Part shown: positions 1 through 5,620 of the stretch, piece by piece
Numbering within the stretch: position 1 is the first letter of the stretch
Layout: each line of letters opens with the position of its first letter
Origin: an uncultured Prevotella sp.
GTDB taxonomy: Bacteria > Bacteroidota > Bacteroidia > Bacteroidales > Bacteroidaceae
NCBI GenBank assembly: GCA_946999025.1
Contig: CAMQBP010000129.1
Span: forward strand, 1-5,973
Length of the DNA: 5,973 nucleotides
Direction: 5' to 3'
Translations under genes and position numbers: made by a program
The notes under the pieces: generated by a model
The model's input: only the letters and a program-made list of their open reading frames with translations
What the model was told of the DNA's origin: nothing
Database searches by the model: none

Positions 1-146
1 GAGAAATGAAGATGGCATTGGCTCTTTATCCTGTTTCCATGCAGCAGATTATGGACATCGCTGATTCTGGCAAGATTATGCCGCCAAAAGCTACTTGGTT
101 TGAACCCAAACTACGTAGTGGCTTGGTGATTCACAAGCTGTCATGA
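1..146 (+). CDS. DUF1015-family protein, 3' end only
   Basis: This is the last 47 codons of a gene that begins upstream of the window; the frame is open from position 3 to the TGA at 144-146. The readable tail includes the stretch MPPKATWFEPKLRSGLVIHK, which I recognise as the typical C-terminus of DUF1015-family proteins (usually about 400 residues, biochemical function unknown). In Bacteroidota this family often sits beside the serine biosynthesis genes serC and serA, but those would lie outside the window, so that context is not visible here. The stop codon overlaps the ATG of the next gene as ATGA, which suggests one transcript and translational coupling with yigZ. The family call rests on one short conserved segment, so it is good but not certain. 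Confidence 0.8.
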   Translation, partial: EMKMALALYPVSMQQIMDIADSGKIMPPKATWFEPKLRSGLVIHKLS

Positions 147-733
147 TATTAGACGAATACAAGACAATATCACAAAAAGTAGGCGAGGGATTTTACTCTG
201 AGAAGAGGAGTAAATTCCTCGCCTTTGCGCATCATGTAACGTCAGAAGATGAAATAAAATCAATCCTGCTGGCGTACAAGAAAAAATATTATGACGCCCG
301 ACACTGCTGCTACGCGTATATGCTGGGGGCTGAACGTGTCAACTTCAGGGCGAATGATGACGGAGAGCCCTCGAGTACGGCAGGCAAACCGATACTGGGA
401 CAAATCAATGCCAACGAACTAACAGATATCTTGATTGTTGTAATCCGTTATTTTGGTGGCGTCAAACTCGGTACAAGTGGACTCATTGTCGCCTACCGGT
501 CAGCTGCCGCGGCAGCCATTGAGGCATCAGAGATCGAGGTAAAACTGGTAGAAGAAACCATCACCTACACATTTGCCTATCCCATGATGAATCAGGTGAT
601 GAGAATAGTGAAAGATATGCAGCCTCGAATCGTTTCACAAACTTTTGACAACACCTGTAGTATCACGCTGGCCATCCGTCAATCAGAGGCCGAACGTTTG
701 AAAAACGCACTTCACAAGCTGTCGTTTGAATGA
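143..733 (+). CDS. yigZ: YigZ/IMPACT family protein
   Basis: A complete 196-residue protein, close to the usual family length of about 200. Residues 15-125 form the IMPACT N-terminal domain (UPF0029). Two signature blocks are intact: DDGEPSSTAGKPIL at 72-85, and RYFGGVKLGT at 102-111, which ends the family signature starting near G86. The rest, about residues 137-196, matches the position of the small C-terminal DUF1949-type ferredoxin-like domain. Eukaryotic IMPACT regulates the kinase GCN2; the role of bacterial YigZ is not settled, and a nucleic-acid or ribosome-related role has been proposed from structure. The ATG at 143 overlaps the DUF1015 stop codon (ATGA) and places the first conserved residues at the expected distance, so the start is well supported. 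No signal peptide or membrane segment is seen; the protein should be cytoplasmic. Confidence 0.93.
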   Translation: MILDEYKTISQKVGEGFYSEKRSKFLAFAHHVTSEDEIKSILLAYKKKYYDARHCCYAYMLGAERVNFRANDDGEPSSTAGKPILGQINANELTDILIVVIRYFGGVKLGTSGLIVAYRSAAAAAIEASEIEVKLVEETITYTFAYPMMNQVMRIVKDMQPRIVSQTFDNTCSITLAIRQSEAERLKNALHKLSFE

Positions 734-1131
734 AAAACAAGCCCACCGATAACAATCATAAATCCGGTGGCTCACATCCTGTCGACTTTGGTAGTCACAT
801 TCCTATGTTTTTTTCTAAAATAGAGTATCCATGTAATCAATCATGTAACGCTTATATAACAGCATTGACTTTGGCGGGCAATGTCATTGAGTTTGCGCTC
901 TTATTTGCATGCAATTGGCTGGTAAAGTCAATGAGTTTGTAATGCGTTGACTGATTGGTCGTTTGAAGATATGTCTTCGTGATGTTCGTTGGGCCGAAAA
1001 GGCTGGCCACACGGCATTGAAAACTTGTTCTTATAACCGATTGGAAGAGCTGACGTGATGACGAGCTGCGCAATTATGAAAGAATTGGTTGAAAATCTAA
1101 TTGATAAACAGAAAGAGTCAAAAAAATGTGC
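734..1131. other. Intergenic stretch with short repeats, no convincing gene
   Basis: About 400 bp between yigZ and the ftsY promoter with no recognisable protein. A 70-codon ORF (730-942, +) starts on an ATGA overlap with the yigZ stop and encodes one hydrophobic stretch, but it resembles nothing I know and runs into repeats, so I do not call it a gene. A 6-bp stem (CCACCG at 743-748, CGGTGG at 765-770, 16-nt loop) lies just after yigZ, but no T-tract follows directly; a run of T occurs only near 808-814, so it is a weak terminator candidate. Positions 863-952 carry several inverted and direct repeats, listed separately. The region could hold the end of the yigZ transcript or an unrecognised small RNA. 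Confidence 0.6.
863..952. repeat. Cluster of short inverted and direct repeats
   Basis: CATTGACTTT (863-872) and AAAGTCAATG (924-933) are perfect 10-bp inverted arms. Between them lie two smaller palindromes, CAATGTCATTG near 879-889 and TTGCATGCAA at 905-914. The right arm is reused: AGTCAA (926-931) pairs with TTGACT (947-952). There is also a near-perfect direct repeat, TCATTGAGTTTG (884-895) against TCAATGAGTTTG (928-939). The arms are seen directly in the sequence; whether they form a structure, bind a regulator or are the relic of a repeat element is unknown. Confidence 0.45.
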
Positions 1132-1140
1132 TATCTTTGC
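1132..1140 (+). promoter_or_regulatory. Bacteroidota-type promoter -7 element for the ftsY operon
   Basis: TATCTTTGC is an exact match to the TAnnTTTG -7 consensus used by the primary sigma factor of Bacteroides and relatives, preceded by an A-rich tract (1120-1126). The expected -33 element (TTTG) is poor here; TTGA at 1101-1104 is the nearest candidate and is somewhat too far upstream. Transcription would begin a few bases after 1140 and give ftsY a leader of about 200 nt that contains the 66-bp tandem repeat. The motif match is direct; activity is inferred. Confidence 0.6.
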
Positions 1141-1284
1141 ATAAGTTGGGCATCGTCTCAACAAAACAAGTAAACTTGCTTTGTGTTCGGCTTGCGCCAA
1201 CTTTGCATAAATTGGGCATAGCTTCAACAAAACAAGTAAACTTGCTTTGTATTCGGCTCGCACCAACTTTGCATAAGTTGCGGC
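1135..1284. repeat. 66-bp tandem repeat, about 2.2 copies, with internal inverted repeats
   Basis: Copy 1 is 1135-1200, copy 2 is 1201-1266, and a partial third copy runs 1267-1284. Copies 1 and 2 differ at 7 of 66 positions by my alignment. Each full copy has an inverted repeat at its centre: ACAAAaCAAGT, AA, ACTTGcTTTGT (1161-1184 and 1227-1250), with one mismatched pair. The junctions carry a second palindrome, CAACTT-TGCAT-AAGTTG, perfect at 1264-1280 and with one mismatch at 1198-1214. A looser complementarity extends over nearly the whole unit. Because 66 is divisible by three, repeating ORFs appear on both strands here (for example 928-1266 - and 1101-1301 +); I consider these artefacts. 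The array lies between the promoter and ftsY, so it would be transcribed as a structured leader. Confidence 0.9.
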
Positions 1285-1344
1285 AGGTAATTTTAGAATA
1301 ATTATGCTCCATTCAGGAGTGACTCAATAACAACAAGGTAATAT

Positions 1345-2304
1345 ATGGGTATTTTTGGTCTGTTCAATAAGAAGAAAAAAGAAACGCTGGATCAGGGTCT
1401 GGAGAAGACCAAGCAGAGTGTGTTCTCAAAGTTGTCACGTGCGGTTGCTGGCAAGTCTAAGGTCGATGACGAAGTACTGGACAACTTGGAAGAGGTGCTC
1501 GTCACATCAGATGTTGGTGTTGACACAACGCTGAAAATCATTGAACGTATTGAGCAAAGGGTGGCACGCGACAAGTATGTGTCTACCGCTGAACTCAACT
1601 CCATCTTGCGCGATGAGATTGCGGCCTTATTGGCTGAAAACAACTCTGAGGATCACGAGAATTGGGACTTACCAGCCGACCATCAACCGTATGTTATCTT
1701 GGTCGTTGGTGTCAATGGGGTTGGCAAAACCACAACCATCGGCAAGCTGGCTTATCAGTTTAAGGCATCGGGCAAGAAGGTATTCCTGGGAGCTGCCGAC
1801 ACCTATCGCGCAGCTGCTGTAGACCAAATCAAGATTTGGGGCGAAAGGGTAGGCGTGCCTGTGGTGAGTCAACAGATGGGAGCCGACCCGGCATCGGTGG
1901 CGTTTGATACGCTGCAAAGTGCAAAGGCCAATGGGGCCGATGTGGTGTTAATCGATACGGCCGGGCGCTTGCACAACAAAGTGGGCTTGATGAACGAATT
2001 GAAGAAAATCAAGGATGTGATGAAAAAAGTGCTGCCTCAGGCTCCTGACGAGGTGTTGCTCGTCTTGGATGGTAGCACGGGACAAAACGCTTTTGAGCAA
2101 GCAAAGCAGTTCTCTGCCGTCACACAGATTACCTCACTGGCCATTACCAAGCTGGATGGAACGGCGAAGGGGGGCGTGGTCATCGGTATCAGCGACCAAC
2201 TGAAGGTGCCAGTGAAATATATCGGACTGGGTGAACAGATGGATGATTTGCAGCTGTTCAACAGACGAGAGTTCGTAGACAGTTTGTTCCATCACGAATC
2301 ATAA
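1345..2304 (+). CDS. ftsY: Signal recognition particle receptor FtsY
   Basis: A 319-residue SRP-type GTPase that docks ribosome-nascent-chain-SRP complexes at the inner membrane and hands them to SecYEG. The N-terminus (MGIFGLFNKKKK) is a short amphipathic, basic segment of the kind that binds lipids; the long acidic A domain of Escherichia coli FtsY is absent, as is usual in Bacteroidota. Residues about 20-100 form the helical N domain. The G domain shows P-loop GVNGVGKTT (122-130), the SRP-GTPase insertion motif DTYRAAA (152-158), DTAGR (204-208), TKLD (268-271) and the closing GLGEQMDDL motif (294-302). All key residues are present. The ATG at 1345 is preceded by AAGG but no strong ribosome site. 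It is the first gene of the operon, 16 bp before rimO, with its own promoter and a repeat-bearing leader upstream. Confidence 0.98.
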   Translation: MGIFGLFNKKKKETLDQGLEKTKQSVFSKLSRAVAGKSKVDDEVLDNLEEVLVTSDVGVDTTLKIIERIEQRVARDKYVSTAELNSILRDEIAALLAENNSEDHENWDLPADHQPYVILVVGVNGVGKTTTIGKLAYQFKASGKKVFLGAADTYRAAAVDQIKIWGERVGVPVVSQQMGADPASVAFDTLQSAKANGADVVLIDTAGRLHNKVGLMNELKKIKDVMKKVLPQAPDEVLLVLDGSTGQNAFEQAKQFSAVTQITSLAITKLDGTAKGGVVIGISDQLKVPVKYIGLGEQMDDLQLFNRREFVDSLFHHES

Positions 2305-2320
2305 CGGAAAGTCCATAACT

Positions 2321-3619
2321 TTGAAGAAGAATCAGATAGACATCATTACGATGGGCTGCTCAAAGAATCTCGTTGACAGCGAGGCACTGATGAAGCAGTT
2401 TGAAGCGAATGGGTACGACTGCACGCACGACAGTGAGCAACCTGACGGTGAGATTGCTGTGATTAACACATGTGGATTTATCGAATCAGCTAAAGAGGAG
2501 AGTATCAATACGATACTTCAATTTGTTGAAGCGAAGAAAGAAGGTCGTCTAAACAAACTCTTTGTCATGGGTTGTCTCAGTGAACGCTATAAGGATGAGC
2601 TTGAGAAAGAGATTCCGGAGGTGGACAAATTCTATGGCAAGTTCAATTACAAGCAGCTGTTGTCCGATTTAGGAAAAGCAGAAATCAAGGCTTGCAACGG
2701 TCAGCGACATCTCACGACACCCGCTCATTATGCATACATCAAAATAGCGGAGGGCTGTGATCGCCACTGCGCCTATTGTGCCATTCCAATCATTACTGGC
2801 AAGCATGTCAGCCGACCGAAAGAAGAAATTCTGCAAGAGGTTCGTCACTTGGTGGCTGATGGGGTGAAAGAATTTCAAATCATCGCCCAAGAGTTGACTT
2901 ATTATGGAGTAGATCTTGATGGCAAACGGCACATCGCTGACTTGATTAGAGAGATAGCTGACATGGAAGGTGTTGAGTGGATACGCTTGCATTATGCCTA
3001 TCCAAACCAGTTTCCACTTGAGCTTTTGAACGTGATGAACGAGAAACAAAACGTCTGTAAGTATCTGGATATCGCGCTGCAGCATATCTCCGACTCGGTA
3101 CTTGAGCGCATGCACAGGCATGTGAACAAGCAGGAAACCATGGATTTGATTCGCACCATCCGGGAAAAGGTGCCGGGCATTCATCTGCGCACCACGTTGA
3201 TGGTTGGGTTTCCCGGCGAAACTGAGGATGATTTTCAGCAGTTGCTCGACTTTGTTCGATGGGCCCGATTTGAACGCATGGGGGCTTTCATGTATTCGGA
3301 AGAGGAGGGAACCTACGGTGCCAATCACTATGTAGACGACGTACCTGAAGACGTTAAGCAGCGAAGATTGGATGAGTTGATGGCGGTACAGCAGGAAATC
3401 AGTGCTGAGATAGAGGCCGCAAAGATAGGCTCAACCATGAAAGTAATCATTGACAGGAAGGAAAATGACTATTTTATCGGGCGTTCGGAATTTTGTTCCC
3501 CAGAGGTCGATCCCGAAATATTAATACAAGGTGGACAGAAGGCCGTGCAGATAGGTTCTTTTTATCAAGTGAAGATCACTGATGCCGAAGAGTTTGATTT
3601 GTACGGCGAGATTGTCTAA
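2321..3619 (+). CDS. rimO: Ribosomal protein S12 methylthiotransferase RimO
   Basis: A 432-residue radical SAM enzyme that adds a methylthio group to the conserved aspartate of ribosomal protein S12, using two iron-sulfur clusters. The N-terminal MTTase domain has the three auxiliary-cluster cysteines C13 (in MGCSKNLVDSE), C51 (NTCGF) and C85 (MGCLSERY). The radical SAM domain carries CxxxCxxC as C146, C150 and C153 (GCDRHCAYC), and the family block TTLMVGFPGETEDDF begins at residue 291. The last 65 residues form the TRAM domain, consistent with binding S12. The MGCSKNLVDSE motif and length distinguish RimO from the tRNA enzyme MiaB. The start is TTG at 2321: it preserves the first beta strand (IDIIT), whereas the first in-frame ATG (2351) would remove it. 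GGAAAG at 2306-2311 gives a plausible ribosome site for that TTG. Confidence 0.97.
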   Translation: MKKNQIDIITMGCSKNLVDSEALMKQFEANGYDCTHDSEQPDGEIAVINTCGFIESAKEESINTILQFVEAKKEGRLNKLFVMGCLSERYKDELEKEIPEVDKFYGKFNYKQLLSDLGKAEIKACNGQRHLTTPAHYAYIKIAEGCDRHCAYCAIPIITGKHVSRPKEEILQEVRHLVADGVKEFQIIAQELTYYGVDLDGKRHIADLIREIADMEGVEWIRLHYAYPNQFPLELLNVMNEKQNVCKYLDIALQHISDSVLERMHRHVNKQETMDLIRTIREKVPGIHLRTTLMVGFPGETEDDFQQLLDFVRWARFERMGAFMYSEEEGTYGANHYVDDVPEDVKQRRLDELMAVQQEISAEIEAAKIGSTMKVIIDRKENDYFIGRSEFCSPEVDPEILIQGGQKAVQIGSFYQVKITDAEEFDLYGEIV

Positions 3620-3637
3620 ACATATACAGCAAGTTCC

Positions 3638-3925
3638 ATGAATAACAAAGAGTTTATTGCAGAATTGTCACGACGTGCAGGCTATACGCAAGAACAGACG
3701 CAAAACTATGTCCGTACGCTCGTGGAAGAAATGACAAACATTCTTGGAGAGGGCGAATCGATTGCCATTCCTTCATTCGGTACTTTTGAAGTGAAAAAGC
3801 GGATGGAACGCATCCTGATGAATCCTTCAACAGGCAAGAAGATGTTGGTTCCTCCCAAATTGGTTCTTAGTTTCAGACCCATACCTTCCGTCAAAGAACA
3901 GTTGAAGAAAGGAGGCGAATCATGA
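3638..3925 (+). CDS. HU-family DNA-binding protein
   Basis: A 95-residue histone-like protein, normal HU/IHF length. The N-terminal helices (residues 1-38) form the dimer body, IPSFGTFEV (44-52) is the conserved turn and beta strand, and MNPSTGKK (61-68) is the tip of the DNA-binding arm, with the proline (P63) that inserts between base pairs in HU/IHF. The end is FRPIPSVKEQL, the usual final strand and helix. It should bind and bend DNA as a dimer in the nucleoid, either with itself or with the HU domain of the following gene. It lies 18 bp after rimO and overlaps the next start codon by ATGA. The tail (KKGGES) is encoded by the same bases that supply the strong ribosome site for the next gene. 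Confidence 0.93.
   Translation: MNNKEFIAELSRRAGYTQEQTQNYVRTLVEEMTNILGEGESIAIPSFGTFEVKKRMERILMNPSTGKKMLVPPKLVLSFRPIPSVKEQLKKGGES
3909..3915 (+). promoter_or_regulatory. Strong Shine-Dalgarno site for the HU-LysM gene
   Basis: AAGGAGG ends six bases before the ATG at 3922. It stands out because no other gene in this window has a site of this strength, and Bacteroidota genes generally lack them. Combined with the ATGA overlap, it suggests tightly coupled, efficient translation of the second HU-like protein. Confidence 0.7.
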
Positions 3926-5298
3926 TAAAGATCACAGATTTGGCGAGCGTGTTGGAAGAACAGCACCAGCTATCGAAAAGTGAGGCCGAATTTTTCATCC
4001 CTTTGCTCGTAGACGTATTGACAACGGGCCTTAAAGCTGATAAACAAGTTAAGATTAAAGGACTTGGAACGTTCAAGGTGACATCCGTCAATGCCCGCGA
4101 GAGTGTGGATGTGAACACGGGTGAACGCATCATCATTGAGGGGAGAGAGAAGATTTCTTTCACGCCCGAACCAGTCTTAAGAGATAAGGTGAACAGTCCG
4201 TTTGAGCAGTTTGAGACGGTTACGGTGAGCGACGATGCCGATTTTTCGGAGATAGATGAACGTTATCAGCAGCTCGAAGAACAGGAAAACGATGACAGCA
4301 GCGCACCTGTGGAGACCGTTCTGTCTACGGAAGAAAAGCAGGTTGAAGTTGAAAAACAAGACGATTATCAAGAAAATCCATCACCTGAACCGTCCCACGA
4401 AACGGCATCTACTGTGAATGATGAGGTGTTGAATGACGACGATGCAGAGTCTCTCTCTGGCAACCTCATTGAGGATGGCGTGTTTGAGCAAGAAGTGATA
4501 GAGGTTCCGCCCATTGAAGAAACTCCTGTGGTTGATGACCAACCTGTCTTGGAAGAAGGAAATGTCACAGAAACAACAGACATTATATCGCAATCACCCA
4601 TGAAGGAAAACGAAGAAAAAGAAGCACTTGAGTTAGCCGAACTGAATGAATTGAATGAAAAAAATCAACAGTTGCGTGCCAATTTGGCTCGAACTCAGCG
4701 AAATCAAAAGCTACTGATTGGTGCCGTATGTGCTTTGCTGTTAGTGGCGTGTCTTGGCGGTTATTATATCGGTAAGCAGTTTGCGGTTCGTGATAACAGA
4801 ATAGAGCATTTGATGGCAGAGCTGCATGATGTTAAACAAGCTGCGCAAGGGAACGAAAACGTGGCTGGTGTTCAAAGCGAACCGACTTCCGAAAATGCGG
4901 CGGTAGATAGTGAGGGACAGGAAAATACGTCTGCTGCTAATCAGAGAGAGCAGTCAACAGAGCAGTCTGACAATGGTGTTCAAAATGAGAAACAAGAGAA
5001 GGATGCAGCCGCCAAGGTGGCATCTGAGAGCGCCAAGCGTGACCAGTCACATCAGAACAGCCAAACAATGGGCTCAAAATATGATTCGGATCCGAGGGTT
5101 AGAACGGGTGCCTATGTCATAACGGGTGTGGCACAAACCGTCACGGTGCGTAAAGGTCAGACCTTGACTTCTATCAGTAAAACTTACTTGGGGCCTGGCA
5201 TGGAGTGCTACATAGAGGCTGTCAATGAGAAAAAGGAAGTGAAGGAGGGTGACCAAGTTAAAATTCCGGCATTGAAGTTAAAGAAAAAATCTAAATAA
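3922..5298 (+). CDS. Membrane-anchored HU-like protein with C-terminal LysM-like domain
   Basis: A 458-residue multidomain protein. Residues 1-92 are an HU/IHF-like domain, with IKGLGTFKV (45-53), arm tip VNTGERI (64-70) and FTPEPVLRDKV (80-90); the DNA-intercalating proline of classical HU is replaced by valine (V64). Residues about 100-230 are a long, acidic, low-complexity linker. A predicted coiled coil (about 231-262, rich in E, L, N, Q) leads into one hydrophobic transmembrane segment (264-284, LLIGAVCALLLVACLGGYYIG). After a second short helical stretch (290-307) and a Q/E/S-rich linker, residues about 402-450 resemble LysM (TVTVRKGQTLTSIS, ending VKEGDQVKIP). Positive residues before the membrane segment favour N-in topology: HU domain in the cytoplasm, LysM in the periplasm. 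Inference: it tethers DNA to peptidoglycan. HU fusions to cell-wall-binding domains (for example SPOR) are known in Bacteroidota; the exact role of this one is not. Confidence 0.88.
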   Translation: MIKITDLASVLEEQHQLSKSEAEFFIPLLVDVLTTGLKADKQVKIKGLGTFKVTSVNARESVDVNTGERIIIEGREKISFTPEPVLRDKVNSPFEQFETVTVSDDADFSEIDERYQQLEEQENDDSSAPVETVLSTEEKQVEVEKQDDYQENPSPEPSHETASTVNDEVLNDDDAESLSGNLIEDGVFEQEVIEVPPIEETPVVDDQPVLEEGNVTETTDIISQSPMKENEEKEALELAELNELNEKNQQLRANLARTQRNQKLLIGAVCALLLVACLGGYYIGKQFAVRDNRIEHLMAELHDVKQAAQGNENVAGVQSEPTSENAAVDSEGQENTSAANQREQSTEQSDNGVQNEKQEKDAAAKVASESAKRDQSHQNSQTMGSKYDSDPRVRTGAYVITGVAQTVTVRKGQTLTSISKTYLGPGMECYIEAVNEKKEVKEGDQVKIPALKLKKKSK

Positions 5299-5320
5299 TT
5301 CATCTTAATCATCACTATCA

Positions 5321-5485
5321 ATGAGGAAACAGGCAGGCGTAATCATCACATTACTTTGTGTGTTGTCTGTTTTTGTAGGATGTTCAAGAGTGAGCAGAAA
5401 ATTGCTTATTGATTATAATGCCGTTCGCAAATCTTGGGATAAAAAGCCTGCGTTCATTAGGTTTGTGAAAGTAATGTGTAAGTAA
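5321..5485 (+). CDS. Small predicted lipoprotein, 54 residues
   Basis: A short ORF from ATG 5321 to TAA 5483-5485, 22 bp after the HU-LysM gene and on the same strand. Residues 1-20 look like a lipoprotein signal peptide: a basic start (MRK), a hydrophobic core (VIITLLCVLSVFV) and a lipobox-like end FVGC with cysteine 21 as the lipidated residue. The mature part is only 34 residues and strongly basic (K/R-rich, with W39). I do not recognise a family. No clear ribosome site is seen, which is normal for this phylum. It may be a genuine small envelope protein of the operon or the stump of a longer lipoprotein gene; the inverted repeat begins 4 bp after the stop, which fits a natural end of the transcription unit. 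Confidence 0.6.
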   Translation: MRKQAGVIITLLCVLSVFVGCSRVSRKLLIDYNAVRKSWDKKPAFIRFVKVMCK

Positions 5486-5489
5486 GCGA

Positions 5490-5558
5490 CGTGCAAGAAA
5501 GTTTGTTTTAGTACGTTCATAGGTTGCTATCGTTTGACCAAACAAACTTTCTTGCACG
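5490..5558. repeat. 19-bp perfect inverted repeat, possible bidirectional terminator
   Basis: CGTGCAAGAAAGTTTGTTT (5490-5508) and AAACAAACTTTCTTGCACG (5540-5558) are exact reverse complements, separated by 31 bp. Inside the spacer, ATAG (5519-5522) and CTAT (5527-5530), and ACG (5513-5515) with CGT (5531-5533), could extend the fold. It lies between two convergent genes, the expected place for a shared terminator. However, neither flank has a clear run of T (ATTTATG on the + strand side; TCGCTTACTT reading out on the - strand), and the stem is AT-rich and long, so a small repeat element or mobile-element relic is also possible. Confidence 0.7.
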
Positions 5559-5620
5559 ATTTATGTACCCTCATGTCGCCCTCAGAGATGGACGTTGGTT
5601 GGTTTGTAGGATACTTCTTT

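Noticed and set aside
743..770. Stem-loop after yigZ with a 6-bp stem and 16-nt loop as a terminator.
   Set aside because: The stem is short, the loop is large and no T-tract follows immediately; the T run near 808-814 is too far away.
1047..1068. Direct repeat GAGCTG (1047-1052 and 1063-1068) as a possible operator.
   Set aside because: Six-base repeats at this spacing occur by chance, and the site is about 80 bp upstream of the promoter without further symmetry.
928..1266. A 112-codon ORF on the - strand and companion ORFs at 1101-1301 (+) and 1118-1312 (-) with repeated peptide units.
   Set aside because: The repeated peptides are translations of the 66-bp tandem repeat, whose length is a multiple of three, so open frames on both strands are expected without selection for protein.
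2669..3328. A 219-codon ORF on the - strand inside rimO.
   Set aside because: It lies wholly antisense to the well-supported rimO and its translation shows no recognisable domain; long antisense ORFs arise easily opposite conserved genes.
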